From Campylobacter sp. RM16704 (GTDB lineage: Bacteria > Campylobacterota > Campylobacteria > Campylobacterales > Campylobacteraceae), in assembly GCF_000816245.1 (NCBI RefSeq), contig NZ_CP007769.1, positions 342,464 through 406,463 of the forward strand: a DNA stretch of 64,000 bases, given 5' to 3'. The stretch's first letter is position 1. Every line of letters starts with the position of its first letter. Below, piece after piece: positions 19,385-29,069 of this stretch. A program made the position numbers and the translations under genes. The notes below the pieces were generated by a model. That model was not told the origin of the DNA and did not search any database. It was given only the letters and a program-made list of their open reading frames with translations.

Positions 19385-20262
19385 TGCAATGGTTGAATTT
19401 ACAAGATAATGTTAATTTATTGTCTTTTATTGGAGCAATTCTTATCATCTTAATTACTCTTGTCGTGGTAGGAAAATTGTTTAAAAGTATGAAAGAAGAA
19501 AAAAGTCAAGGTGAGTTAAGCGAACATAACTGGGATGGTATAGGTGAATTTAAAAATCCTATACCACTTGGCTGGGCTGTAGTATTTTTCTTGTCAATCG
19601 TTTGGTGTATATGGTATTTTCTTTGGGGATATCCTTTAAATAGTTATTCTCAAATTGGTGAATATAATAAGGAAGTACAAGCACACAATGAAAAATTTGC
19701 ACAAAAATTTGCGAATTTAAGTGCAAAAGATAAACAAGAAATGGGAAAGAATATCTTTTTGGTTCAATGTTCTTCTTGTCATGGAATTACAGGTGATGGT
19801 ATTAATGGAAAAGCACAAAATCTTAATATATGGGGTTCGGAAGAAGGACTTATAGAAGTGATTACCAAAGGTTCTAAAGGTATGAATTATCCTATGGGTG
19901 AAATGTTAAGTGCAGCGGATAATGGTATAGATGAAGCTGATATCCCTGCAATTGCAGCTTATGTTGCTTCTGAAATTGCAGCAATTAAAAAAACCGAAAA
20001 TCCTCAACTTGTTGCAAAGGGAAAAGAACTTTTTGTGACTTGTACAGTGTGCCATGGTGAAGATGGAAAAGGTACTATTGATGGTCAATTAGTGGCTCCA
20101 GACTTAACAAAATATGGTAGTGCTGAATTTGTCGTAGATGTTTTAAATCGAGGTAAAGCAGGAAGTATAGGCGTAATGCCTCATTTTAATAACGGATTAT
20201 TAAATGAGCTTCAAAAAGAAGCAGTTAGCGAATATGCTATTTCTCTTTCAAGGAGCGAATAA
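19384..20262 (+). CDS. ccoP: cbb3 oxidase dihaem cytochrome c subunit
   Basis: 292 residues. Two N-terminal membrane segments (about 15-32 and 58-80), then two cytochrome c domains with CSSCH and CTVCH haem sites. Electron entry subunit of the oxidase. Overlaps the next gene by one base (TAATG). Confidence 0.97.
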   Translation: MQWLNLQDNVNLLSFIGAILIILITLVVVGKLFKSMKEEKSQGELSEHNWDGIGEFKNPIPLGWAVVFFLSIVWCIWYFLWGYPLNSYSQIGEYNKEVQAHNEKFAQKFANLSAKDKQEMGKNIFLVQCSSCHGITGDGINGKAQNLNIWGSEEGLIEVITKGSKGMNYPMGEMLSAADNGIDEADIPAIAAYVASEIAAIKKTENPQLVAKGKELFVTCTVCHGEDGKGTIDGQLVAPDLTKYGSAEFVVDVLNRGKAGSIGVMPHFNNGLLNELQKEAVSEYAISLSRSE

Positions 20263-20474
20263 TGGAAAATTCAAATAGGTGTGTATTTTCACTTTCAGGT
20301 GTTAGTGGTATGCTGATAGCGACTGTTTTATTATTATCAATTTTAGCTGGACTTACTATTTGGGGTCTTAAAGCACAACAAGATGTTATGCAAAAACCAT
20401 ATAAATTGGAAAAAGCAGAGCAAATTAAAATGTTTGACTCTAAAAGAGAAGAACATATCATAATAAAGGAATGA
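20262..20474 (+). CDS. DUF4006 family small membrane protein
   Basis: 70 residues with one membrane helix (SGMLIATVLLLSILAGLTIWGLKAQQ). Matches the DUF4006 proteins that follow ccoP in Campylobacter. Probably an assembly or stability factor for the oxidase; no experiment known to me. TAATG junction with ccoP. Confidence 0.75.
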   Translation: MENSNRCVFSLSGVSGMLIATVLLLSILAGLTIWGLKAQQDVMQKPYKLEKAEQIKMFDSKREEHIIIKE

Positions 20475-20476
20475 TT

Positions 20477-20578
20477 ATGGCAAAAGTTCTTGAATACTTA
20501 ATTATAGCTGGCCTTGTTGTAGCTGCTGGAATTACTGCTTGGTCGGTTTTAACCGCAAACCATCTTTTTATAGGATGA
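20477..20578 (+). CDS. 33-residue membrane protein in the oxidase operon
   Basis: A tiny gene starting at ATG 20477 and coding MAKVLEYLIIAGLVVAAGIT followed by AWSVLTANHLFIG. It is one transmembrane helix. AAAGGA precedes it, it begins 2 bases after the DUF4006 stop, and its TGA overlaps the next ATG (ATGA), so translation is coupled on the 3' side. C. jejuni has a comparable small gene at this place. Likely a small subunit or assembly partner of the cbb3 oxidase. Confidence 0.75.
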   Translation: MAKVLEYLIIAGLVVAAGITAWSVLTANHLFIG

Positions 20579-21150
20579 TCAATATATTTAAAGGCGGTTT
20601 TTTAACCGCCATTTTTATTTGTTTTACTAATTTCTCATATGCTGAAATTTTATTAAATGATAATATATTAAATACCGCGATAGAGCAAAATATCTCTATG
20701 AGTTCTAAGCAAATATATGAATTAACTGGTGTTAATATAGCTTTGGCTTTAAGTGATAAAAAAGATTTTGATAGCTTGAAAAATTATGAGGCTAATTTAA
20801 GTAAGCCTTATATTTTGCTTATATTTTCTAAGGTTTCACATAAGGTTGATATACTTGCAAGTGATGATGCTTTAAAATTTTTTGATAAAGAAGCGGTGTT
20901 AAGTCCTTATCCTGAACAAGGAACAATTTTGCCTATACTTGCAAACCCTAAACAAAAAGATATTTATAATGCAGCAATTTTAAATGGTTATGCAGATATC
21001 GCTGATCAAGTTGCAAATCATTTTAAGATTAAGCCTTTTTATGGAAATTCAAATCGTGATACTTTAAATATTATGCGGATTTTAATTTATGGCTTTTTAT
21101 GTGTTGCTATTTTAATGTTAGTTCAAAGAAAAGTTAAAAGGAGAAGATAA
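20575..21150 (+). CDS. Membrane-anchored periplasmic protein of the oxidase operon (TPM-like)
   Basis: 191 residues starting at ATG 20575 in the ATGA overlap; an upstream in-frame ATG at 20539 would bury the 33-residue gene. It has an N-terminal signal (MINIFKGGFLTAIFICFTNF) ending in SYA, a periplasmic domain and a C-terminal helix followed by a basic tail (RKVKRRR). The domain (IYELTGVNIALALS, then PYILLIFSKVSHKVDILASDDALKFFD) resembles TPM-type domains anchored by a C-terminal helix; this is a visual similarity only. Confidence 0.65.
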   Translation: MINIFKGGFLTAIFICFTNFSYAEILLNDNILNTAIEQNISMSSKQIYELTGVNIALALSDKKDFDSLKNYEANLSKPYILLIFSKVSHKVDILASDDALKFFDKEAVLSPYPEQGTILPILANPKQKDIYNAAILNGYADIADQVANHFKIKPFYGNSNRDTLNIMRILIYGFLCVAILMLVQRKVKRRR

Positions 21151-21663
21151 ATGCAAAATCAAAAAACCTTTTGGCCATATGGAATTTTGATTTCTTTATT
21201 TCTTATTGTACTTGCTTGTATTATCACCATCTTTGTTGCAAGTAAAGCTCCGGTGTATGAAGATAATTTTTATTTTGATTCTTATCAAAATGTAGAATTA
21301 AATTATAATGAAATTCAAAAAAATCAAAAGACTTTTGATGAAAATTTTAAACTAAGTATAAAAGACAAAGAAAGTTTTATGCATAAGAAAAATCAAGTTT
21401 ATTATATTAATGAAGGACAAAATGAACTTAGAGTTAGTGTTGATAATTTAAGAAATTTTGATTTAAACAAACTTCAAATTCAAGCTTTACTTTCACGCCC
21501 ACATACAAGTGAGAATGATAAAAAATTACAAGCAATTATAGATGGAAGTGATTTAGTATTTAATTTTAATATCAAAGAAAAAGGTGTATGGCAATTACTT
21601 GTAAAAATCACTCAAGATAAAAATAGCATAGGTTTTTTTAAATTCTTTTTACAGACTAAATAA
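21151..21663 (+). CDS. FixH/CcoH-like cbb3 oxidase assembly protein
   Basis: 170 residues with one N-terminal membrane helix (WPYGILISLFLIVLACIITIFVA) and a periplasmic domain, the layout of FixH family proteins needed for cbb3 oxidase assembly. It follows the previous stop with no gap and overlaps addB by one base (TAATG). Confidence 0.75.
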   Translation: MQNQKTFWPYGILISLFLIVLACIITIFVASKAPVYEDNFYFDSYQNVELNYNEIQKNQKTFDENFKLSIKDKESFMHKKNQVYYINEGQNELRVSVDNLRNFDLNKLQIQALLSRPHTSENDKKLQAIIDGSDLVFNFNIKEKGVWQLLVKITQDKNSIGFFKFFLQTK

Positions 21664-24050
21664 TGAAACTTTTTGTTTTTAGCTCATTAAGAGCTTTAAG
21701 AAAATATTATGAGAAAAAATTACAAGTAGATACTTTGGTAGATTCAGCTATGAGTATAGCTGAATTCATACAAAAGATAGTATTTTCTAAATATTTTCAA
21801 GCAACACATTATGAATGTTTGCTTTTGATGAAAAAAGCTTGTGAGCAAACTAAAAATTTAGAACTAAGCTTAAAAATACCAAGTAATTTTTTTGCGTTTT
21901 TAAAAAATAATGCTTATTTGTTTAGTTTTTTTAAAGAGTTAAGTTTAGAAAAAAAAGATATTAATTCATTAAAATTTTACGATGCATATGCACAATATGA
22001 TGAACATTTACAAATTTTAGAAGAACTTTTTAAAAACTATCTTACCCTATTAAAAGAGCAAAATTTATATGATGATATTTCTTTGCCGTTAGATTATGAA
22101 ATCAATACTGATTTTTTAAAAAATTATGATGAGATTATTTTTGATTTTCAAGGTTTTTTAAATGCTTTTGAAGTGGAGCTTTTGTTAAAAGTTAAGGAAG
22201 TGCTTCCTTTTAAAGTGCAGTTTAATTGCACTAAATTTAACAAAGATTTTTTGAATACTCTTAGTTTTTTGCAAGGATTTTCTCTTAAAGAAAATCATAC
22301 CTATTTGTTTGATTTAAATCAAAAAGTAATTTTAAAAGAAGAGAGTTTTTTTAAAGAATGCAAAATTAGCTATAAAAGTTTTCATCTAAGATCTTTACAA
22401 GCTGCTTTTGTTTTTGAAAAAATCAATTCTTTTTTAAAAGCAGGTGTTTGTGCAAAAGATATTGTAGTGATTACTCCTGATGAGAATTTCGTAGATATTT
22501 TAAGACTTTATGATAAAAACAATGTTTTAAACTATGCAAGTGGAGAAAGTATCAAAAACACACTTTTTTATCACAGATTAAAGTCTTTGTATGAAAGTGC
22601 TAAAGATGATGAGTTTGAATATGAAGAAAATGAAGAGTTTTATGAAAGGTATAATTTAAACAAGCATTTATGTAATTTACATTTTTTTCCTTCTAATATT
22701 GATTTTATGGAATTTAAAAAGCTTTTTGATAAAAATATTACTTTTGATTTTTTTGAAAATTTTATTTTAGCTTTGATGGAAGATAGTAGTGAAGAGCTTA
22801 AAAATTATATTTATCAAGAGCTTCTTTTTATTAAAGAACTTATAAAAACTCATGAATTAAGTTTTGTACAAATTTTAGAATTATTTTTTATGCAAATTGA
22901 TAGCATAAGATTAAGCAATGTTGGCGGTGGAGAAGTTACCGTAATGGGGCTTTTAGAAAGCAGGGGGCTTAGTTTTGATGGGGTAATTATAGTGGATTTT
23001 AATGATGAATTTATCCCAAAAAGGGTTTCTAGTGAGTTATTTTTAAATAATGAAATTCGTAAAAAATCAGGACTTATTACTCATGCACAAAGAGAAAATT
23101 TGCAAAGACATTATTATTATATGTTAATAGCTAAGGCAAAATTAGTTGGAATTTCTTATGTTGAAAATGAAGAAAGAATTAAGTCAAGATTTTTAAGTGA
23201 GCTTGATTTTCCACTTAGTGAAGATAAAATTTATAGTAATAAAGCTTATGTAAAATACTTTCAAACTTACACATGTACTTTTAATCTTGAGCCTATTACA
23301 AGTATTAAAGCAAAGCATGATTATTTTCAAGATGATCTTTCTTTTTCAAGACTTCATCAATTGATTAATTATGGTTTGGATTATTATTATAAATATGTTT
23401 TAGGATTAAAAGAACCAAAAGTTTTAGATGATAATCTTAGGGCAAATGAACTAGGAAGTTTTATTCATAAAGCTTTAGAAGAATACTATAATCAAAATAA
23501 AAAATTAAGATATTTTGACTATGAAAAATTTATAGATATAGTTAAGAATTTAAAAGACTATAAAATTGATGCTTTGAATTTAGCTTCAATACAAGTAATG
23601 TTTAAAGAATTTCAAATCCTTGAAAATGAACATTTTAATCAAGGTTATATGGTAGAAAAATGTGAATTTTTGCAAAAAAAAGAATTTACTACAGAAAATG
23701 GAGTAAAAATAATCGCTTTTGGGCGTTTAGATAGAATAGATAATAATAACTATGAAAGATTGATTATAGATTATAAAACGGGCAAGGTAGATGAAAAATC
23801 TTATCAACTAGCTTTTTATAGATTTTTGTTAGAAGAAAATCATACATTAGCAAATATAAAAACTTGTTTTTATGATTTAAAAAATATGAAAATTATATAT
23901 GAAGATGCTAAAAGTAAAAGTGTACAAGAGTTAAAAAAATTGCTAAATGAACTTTCCAAAGAGCCCTTAGAAAAAGAATTTTCTAATCAAAAAAACGACA
24001 ATACTTATAGTCCTTATACCATGCTTTATAAAAAGGAGTTTAAGCTTTGA
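21663..24050 (+). CDS. addB: AddB-like exonuclease subunit
   Basis: 795 residues. Partner of AddA in double-strand-break repair and in recombination after DNA uptake. A C-terminal PD-(D/E)XK nuclease is visible from about residue 600 (LGSFIHKALEEYY, then FGRLDRIDNN, then LIIDYKTGK). The N-terminal helicase-like part lacks an obvious Walker A, as usual in AddB. It overlaps addA, whose TTG start lies inside TTGA. Confidence 0.85.
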   Translation: MKLFVFSSLRALRKYYEKKLQVDTLVDSAMSIAEFIQKIVFSKYFQATHYECLLLMKKACEQTKNLELSLKIPSNFFAFLKNNAYLFSFFKELSLEKKDINSLKFYDAYAQYDEHLQILEELFKNYLTLLKEQNLYDDISLPLDYEINTDFLKNYDEIIFDFQGFLNAFEVELLLKVKEVLPFKVQFNCTKFNKDFLNTLSFLQGFSLKENHTYLFDLNQKVILKEESFFKECKISYKSFHLRSLQAAFVFEKINSFLKAGVCAKDIVVITPDENFVDILRLYDKNNVLNYASGESIKNTLFYHRLKSLYESAKDDEFEYEENEEFYERYNLNKHLCNLHFFPSNIDFMEFKKLFDKNITFDFFENFILALMEDSSEELKNYIYQELLFIKELIKTHELSFVQILELFFMQIDSIRLSNVGGGEVTVMGLLESRGLSFDGVIIVDFNDEFIPKRVSSELFLNNEIRKKSGLITHAQRENLQRHYYYMLIAKAKLVGISYVENEERIKSRFLSELDFPLSEDKIYSNKAYVKYFQTYTCTFNLEPITSIKAKHDYFQDDLSFSRLHQLINYGLDYYYKYVLGLKEPKVLDDNLRANELGSFIHKALEEYYNQNKKLRYFDYEKFIDIVKNLKDYKIDALNLASIQVMFKEFQILENEHFNQGYMVEKCEFLQKKEFTTENGVKIIAFGRLDRIDNNNYERLIIDYKTGKVDEKSYQLAFYRFLLEENHTLANIKTCFYDLKNMKIIYEDAKSKSVQELKKLLNELSKEPLEKEFSNQKNDNTYSPYTMLYKKEFKL

Positions 24051-26791
24051 GTTATCATTTTGAGCCTTTTTTAGCTTTGGAAGCTAGTGCAGGAAGTGGG
24101 AAAACCTTTGCATTAAGTGTTCGTTTTGTAGCTTTGGTTTTAATGGGAGCTAAGATTAATGAAATTTTAGCTCTTACTTTTACCAACAAAGCTACAAGCG
24201 AGATGAAAGAAAGAATTTTCAAAACTTTTTTAGAATTTGATTTACTTGAAAATGGAGAAAATAAAGCAGAGTGTAATGAGCTTATAAAAATGCTAGGTAA
24301 AAGCAAAAATGAGCTTGTAGCTTTAAGAGAAAAATACAAAGATGAGTTTTTAAGATCAAAACTTAATATTTATACTTTTGATAGCTTTTTTTCGCAAATC
24401 ATTCGTTCTTTTGCTTTAAATTTAGGTTTTATGAGTGATTTTGAGATTATAGAAAGTCATGATAGTTATAAAAATTTTATTGCTAAATTAAATGAAGAAG
24501 AATTAAGAGCTTTAGCTTATTATATCGTTCAAACTCAAAGCAAAAGTGATTTTTTGAAAAATCTTGAAAGTTTATATGAAAGATCTTGTGAGATTAATCC
24601 TAGTTTAAACGCTCACTTTCCAAGCAAAATTATTTTAGAAAAAAGCCTTGATAAATTTATAGCTTATGCAAGAAATTTAAGCACAGATAAAAACTATCAA
24701 AAAAATTTTGAATTTGAAAACATAGAAGATTTTTTTACTAAGCCTATCATTAGTAATTTAGATAAAAATTATTTTAAAAAAGTCATTGATAATGAATTTA
24801 TGCAAAAAAGAGCAGAGTTTTTACAAAGTGCAAAAGAGTATTTTACTCAAATGGAAAATTATCGTATTAGTATGCTTGCAAAACTTTTGGAGCATTTTAA
24901 AGAAGCAAGAAATGAAAATTCCACCAAACAAAATGCACTAACTTTTTCAGATATAGCTTTAAAAACTTATGAGTTAATCAGCGATGAAACCAATAAAGAT
25001 TTGATTTATTTTAGACTTGATGGCTATATATCGCATTTGTTAATCGATGAATTCCAAGATACTAATGTATTACAATATCAAATTTTAAAGCCTATTATAG
25101 CTGAACTTGTATCAGGTGAAGGTGTAAAAAAAGATAGAAGTTTTTTTTATGTAGGCGATAAAAAACAAAGTATATATGGTTTTAGAGGGGGTAAAAAAGA
25201 GCTTTTTGATAAACTTTTAAAAGACTTTCCACAGATTAAGTTAGAGCATTTAGATACTAATTATCGTAGTAGAAAAATCATTGTTGATTATGTAAATGAA
25301 GTTTTTAAAGATAAATTTTTTGATAGCTTTTTAAATCCTAGTTTTACTTTGCAAAAAAGCATTAAAGAAGGTGGATATGTGGAAGTTTTGCAAAATCATG
25401 TCCCACCAAAAAGTCCTTTATATGAAGCAAGTGGCAAAGAAGTTTTAAAAATCATTCAAAGACTTTTAGAAAAAGGTGTAAAGCTTAATGAAATTTGTAT
25501 TTTAGTGTGGATTAATAAAGATGCAACTTTAATGAAAGAATTTCTTGAAGAAAATAATATAAAAGCTTATACACAGAGCAATGTAGCTTTGTTAGATTGT
25601 ATTAGTGTGAGAGTGCTTTTTGAGTATGCAAAAGCTTGTGTACTTAAAGATGAGTTTAGCTTGTATTTTGTAAATAGTATTTTAGAAAAAGAATTCGAGT
25701 TTATCACACTTGATTTAAACCGCAGTGTAGGCGAGATTTTAAAATACCTAGTGTATGTTTTAAAACTTGATTTAAGTGATATTAATCTCATTGCGTATTT
25801 AGAATACGCTAGTGCTTTTGATAATTTTTTTGATTTTTTATTTACTCCGTGTGAATTAAAATCTTTACAAGCTCAAGATGATGGTGTGATTATTATGACC
25901 GTGCATAAGTCTAAAGGACTTGAATTTGAAAATTTAATTGTGCTTGATAGATTTAGTAAAAAAGCTCCAGATAATGATACTTTGCTTTTTGATTATGATT
26001 TAGAGCAAGGTTGGGAGGTAAAATACAGACATAGTGCTAGAATCCATCTTAAAGATCAAAGTTACAATGCCTTTTTAGCAAAAAGAGAAAAACTCCAAGC
26101 AGAAGATGAGATAAATTGTCTATATGTAGCACTTACTAGAGCAAAAAATTCTCTTTTTATTATAAAAAATGATGAGAATTTTACAGGCTTTAAAGGATAT
26201 TTTAAAGACTATGAAGAAAAGCAAATAGGCATTTTAGAGCAAAAACTTTCAAATCCAAACGAGTTTATAGAAAATTTAGAGCAAATAGAAAACTTTGAAG
26301 AATTTCAAAAGGTAAATTTACAAGAAGTTAAAATTAAAAGCCATCTTTCAAGTGTGCAAATACATTTTGGCTTGGCTTTGCATGAATTTTTGCAATATTT
26401 TGATTTTAACACTAAAAGCAATTTCGAATTTTGTAAGCAAATGGTGTATAAAAAATATCGTTTTTATTTAGATGATGAAGGTTTTAATGAGCTTTTTAAA
26501 AGACTTACTATGCTTTTAAAAGATGAGAGTTTTAACACTCTTTTAGCAGGTAAAAAGCTACTAAAAGAGCAAATCATCACTTATAAAGGCGAGCAAAAAC
26601 AGCTTGATATGCTTGCATTTGATGATAATGAAGCTATCATTATAGACTATAAAACGGGTTTAAATTTAAATGAGCATAAAAAACAAGTTTTACTTTATAA
26701 AGAAGCCATAGAAAAAATCTTAGCTAAAACTTCCACTAAGGCTTTTTTAGTGTATGTTTTAAAGGATAAAGTGGAGATAGTGGAGGTTTAA
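24047..26791 (+). CDS. addA: AddA/RecB-like helicase-nuclease
   Basis: 914 residues of a UvrD-type helicase joined to a C-terminal nuclease. Motif I is ASAGSGKTFALS (about residue 12). The further motifs are LLIDEFQDTN, FFYVGDKKQSIYGFRGG, NYRSRK, TVHKSKGLEFENLIVLD and YVALTRAKNSLF. The nuclease is QLDMLAFDD with IIDYKTG near the C-terminus. TTG 24047 overlaps the addB stop and is preceded by AAAAGGAG. With AddB it forms the RecBCD-type complex of epsilonproteobacteria. Confidence 0.9.
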   Translation: MSYHFEPFLALEASAGSGKTFALSVRFVALVLMGAKINEILALTFTNKATSEMKERIFKTFLEFDLLENGENKAECNELIKMLGKSKNELVALREKYKDEFLRSKLNIYTFDSFFSQIIRSFALNLGFMSDFEIIESHDSYKNFIAKLNEEELRALAYYIVQTQSKSDFLKNLESLYERSCEINPSLNAHFPSKIILEKSLDKFIAYARNLSTDKNYQKNFEFENIEDFFTKPIISNLDKNYFKKVIDNEFMQKRAEFLQSAKEYFTQMENYRISMLAKLLEHFKEARNENSTKQNALTFSDIALKTYELISDETNKDLIYFRLDGYISHLLIDEFQDTNVLQYQILKPIIAELVSGEGVKKDRSFFYVGDKKQSIYGFRGGKKELFDKLLKDFPQIKLEHLDTNYRSRKIIVDYVNEVFKDKFFDSFLNPSFTLQKSIKEGGYVEVLQNHVPPKSPLYEASGKEVLKIIQRLLEKGVKLNEICILVWINKDATLMKEFLEENNIKAYTQSNVALLDCISVRVLFEYAKACVLKDEFSLYFVNSILEKEFEFITLDLNRSVGEILKYLVYVLKLDLSDINLIAYLEYASAFDNFFDFLFTPCELKSLQAQDDGVIIMTVHKSKGLEFENLIVLDRFSKKAPDNDTLLFDYDLEQGWEVKYRHSARIHLKDQSYNAFLAKREKLQAEDEINCLYVALTRAKNSLFIIKNDENFTGFKGYFKDYEEKQIGILEQKLSNPNEFIENLEQIENFEEFQKVNLQEVKIKSHLSSVQIHFGLALHEFLQYFDFNTKSNFEFCKQMVYKKYRFYLDDEGFNELFKRLTMLLKDESFNTLLAGKKLLKEQIITYKGEQKQLDMLAFDDNEAIIIDYKTGLNLNEHKKQVLLYKEAIEKILAKTSTKAFLVYVLKDKVEIVEV

Positions 26792-28269
26792 TAATCTATT
26801 TTATCAAATTTAGGTTTTATTATAACTTTCCCTTTTTTATCTATAAAACCATATTTCTCATTTATTTCAATTCTTGCTAAACCTTTGTTAAAACTCCAAG
26901 CACCATCAAATTTAGGTTTTATTATAATTTTCCCTTTTTTATCTATAAAACCATATTTCCCATTTATTACAATTCTTGCTAAACCCTCTTTAAATTCCCA
27001 AATACTATCAAAATCAATTTTAGGCTCCGCTACAATTTCTCCACTTTTATTTATAATTTTATACTTTTCATTTAATTTGATAATTGCCAAACCATCACTA
27101 AAATACGAAGTATTATCAAGTTCTGGTTTTATTATAACTTTTCCATTTTGATTAATAAATCCATACTTTCCATTTAATTCGATAATTGCTAAACCTTCAC
27201 TAAAATTCCAAGCACCATCAAATTTAGGTTTTATTACAATTTTCCCACTTTTGTCTATAAAACCCCATTTTTGATTTAGTTTAACACCAGCTAAACCTTC
27301 ACTAAATTCTTTAACATCATCAATTTTGGGTTCAACTATAACTTTTCCACTTTGATTAATAAATCCATATTTTCCATTTAATTCTACAATTGCTAAACCT
27401 TCACTAAAACCATAAATATGATCAAATTTTGGTTCTACTATAACTTTTCCATTTTTATTTACGAGACCATATTTTTTATCTAGTTCAATTGCTAAACCTT
27501 TGTTAAAACTCCAAGCATTATCAAATTTAGGTTTTATAACAAATTCTCCATTTTTATCTATAAATCCATATTTTTCATTTAATTCAATAGCTGCCAAACC
27601 ATTGCTAAAATCCCAAGCATCATCAAATTTAGGTTTTATAACAAATTCTCCATTTTTATCTATAAATCCATATTTTCCATTTAGTCTAACACTAGCCAAA
27701 CCTTCACTAAATCTCTGAGCATAATCAAATTTTTCAATCGCAACTTCACCGTTTTTATCTAAAAAACTCCATTTTCCATTGATTTTAACTCTTATTAAAT
27801 TACCATTCATAAATATATTAGCAAAGCAAGCTTTACTATCTCCCTTGTCGCATTTTTCTTTGTAGATAGTTTGGAGTATTTTACAACTTGCTTCATCGCT
27901 GTGGCATTTACTTTCAAGTTCGCTTATGTAAATTCGGCTATATTTTCCACCATAAAAATACTGATACACACTAGCTAAAGCTATCAAAAACAAAATCATC
28001 ACACTAGCTATGATTTTACTTTTGTGTTTTGTGATGAATTCTTTTCTTCGTTTGAGTTTCTTTTCTCTTTCTTCTTGGGCTATTTTTATCTCTTCTTCGA
28101 TTTTCTTTTTTCTTTCTTCTTCTAATCTTTTTAATTCTTCTTGTCTTTTTCTTTCTTTTTCTAGTTTTTCTTGTGCTTGTGGATCGTATAGTTCATTACT
28201 TCCACATTCTTTACAAAATTTAGCTACATCTAAATTTTTCATATTACAGCGTTTGCAAATAAGCATCAT
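26788..28269 (-). CDS. Zinc-ribbon, membrane-anchored WG-repeat protein
   Basis: 493 residues in clear blocks. An N-terminal zinc ribbon (Cys5, Cys8, Cys19, Cys22). A charged coiled coil (about 33-85, rich in Lys/Glu/Arg). One membrane helix (SKIIASVMILFLIALASVYQ, about 85-105). A short Cys-containing region (CHSDEASCKIL...CDKGDSKACFANIF). Then about ten WG/KWG repeats of about 35 residues each (core GKYGFIDKNGE, then KPKFD, then FSEGLA) to the C-terminus. The repeat domain would face the periplasm if the ribbon is cytoplasmic. Repeats are near-identical at DNA level (for example 27520-27600 and 27610-27690). It overlaps the upstream J-like gene by four bases. Function unknown. It lies between addA and rplM, where relatives have no such gene. 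Confidence 0.8.
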   Translation of the reverse strand: MMLICKRCNMKNLDVAKFCKECGSNELYDPQAQEKLEKERKRQEELKRLEEERKKKIEEEIKIAQEEREKKLKRRKEFITKHKSKIIASVMILFLIALASVYQYFYGGKYSRIYISELESKCHSDEASCKILQTIYKEKCDKGDSKACFANIFMNGNLIRVKINGKWSFLDKNGEVAIEKFDYAQRFSEGLASVRLNGKYGFIDKNGEFVIKPKFDDAWDFSNGLAAIELNEKYGFIDKNGEFVIKPKFDNAWSFNKGLAIELDKKYGLVNKNGKVIVEPKFDHIYGFSEGLAIVELNGKYGFINQSGKVIVEPKIDDVKEFSEGLAGVKLNQKWGFIDKSGKIVIKPKFDGAWNFSEGLAIIELNGKYGFINQNGKVIIKPELDNTSYFSDGLAIIKLNEKYKIINKSGEIVAEPKIDFDSIWEFKEGLARIVINGKYGFIDKKGKIIIKPKFDGAWSFNKGLARIEINEKYGFIDKKGKVIIKPKFDKIDY

Positions 28270-29069
28270 ATACCCCTTGCTTGTTTTATGATTTCATAGG
28301 CTTGGTTGATTTTTTTCATCATCTCTTGAGTTATCTTTAAAAGTTCAGGTGGGAGTTCTTTAGAATGAAGGTTATCATAGTGGTATTCTTTAGCTAGTTT
28401 TCTATAACTTTTCTTTATACTTTCAAAATCATCATTTGGATGAGAATTTAAAATTTCATAGGCTTGTTCTAGGGTGATTTTTACTTCATCTTGGTGTTTT
28501 TCTTGTTTTTGCTGAGTGTTTTCATGTGTGAAATTATAAATTTGCTCATATCTTATTTTTATTTCTCTAAAGCTTATGAGGTTTAACCCAAGTCCTATGA
28601 TGATATTTTCCATTAAGGTGTTTTCATTTGCACTCATTTGTTTATCATAATATATTAGATCAAGCAATAAACATATAAGAAAATCCGCTTCTTCCTTGCT
28701 TATACGTATATTAGAGCAAAGCTCACTAATGCTTCTGCCTTGATTTTTCTCATACTCAAAAATACTTGCATAAGTATTTCTAAAGCCACTATACTCTTTA
28801 GTATAAAACATTTCTATCTTATCAAGTAAAGAAGATATAAATTTAGATAAATTTTGAGTAATGATTTTATTATCTACTTTGGCAACTTTTGCTAAAAAAG
28901 CAACTATAATAGCAGGATTTTTACTATAAATATAATCAAATTTTTGTCTTACAACATGGTATAATTCTTTTCCGCAAAATATACAAAATTTAGCGTCTTT
29001 ATCAGGATTAAATTCTGAGCAGTGTTTGCAAATTCTATATTCTTGAGCTTCAAATTTTAAAGAAAACAA
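28266..29069 (-). CDS. Zinc-ribbon/TerB-like/J-like protein
   Basis: 267 residues. An N-terminal zinc ribbon (Cys14, Cys17, Cys29, Cys32) is followed by a helical region (about 50-165) resembling the TerB/DjlA-type domain (ISELCSNIRISKEEADFLICLLLDLIYYDKQMSANENTLMENIIIGLGL). The C-terminal J-like domain (about 198-267) contains KSYRKLAKEYHYDNLHS. The essential HPD tripeptide of J-proteins is HYD here, so stimulation of DnaK may be lost or changed. Start is TTG 29069 with AAGG upstream. It is coupled to the WG-repeat gene (ATGA overlap), and both proteins begin with zinc ribbons, implying joint work. Confidence 0.75.
   Translation of the reverse strand: MFSLKFEAQEYRICKHCSEFNPDKDAKFCIFCGKELYHVVRQKFDYIYSKNPAIIVAFLAKVAKVDNKIITQNLSKFISSLLDKIEMFYTKEYSGFRNTYASIFEYEKNQGRSISELCSNIRISKEEADFLICLLLDLIYYDKQMSANENTLMENIIIGLGLNLISFREIKIRYEQIYNFTHENTQQKQEKHQDEVKITLEQAYEILNSHPNDDFESIKKSYRKLAKEYHYDNLHSKELPPELLKITQEMMKKINQAYEIIKQARGI

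Noticed and set aside
26790-27780. CRISPR-like array
   Set aside because: The periodic repeats are coding WG repeats of about 105 bases in one open frame, with no short palindromic repeats or unique spacers.
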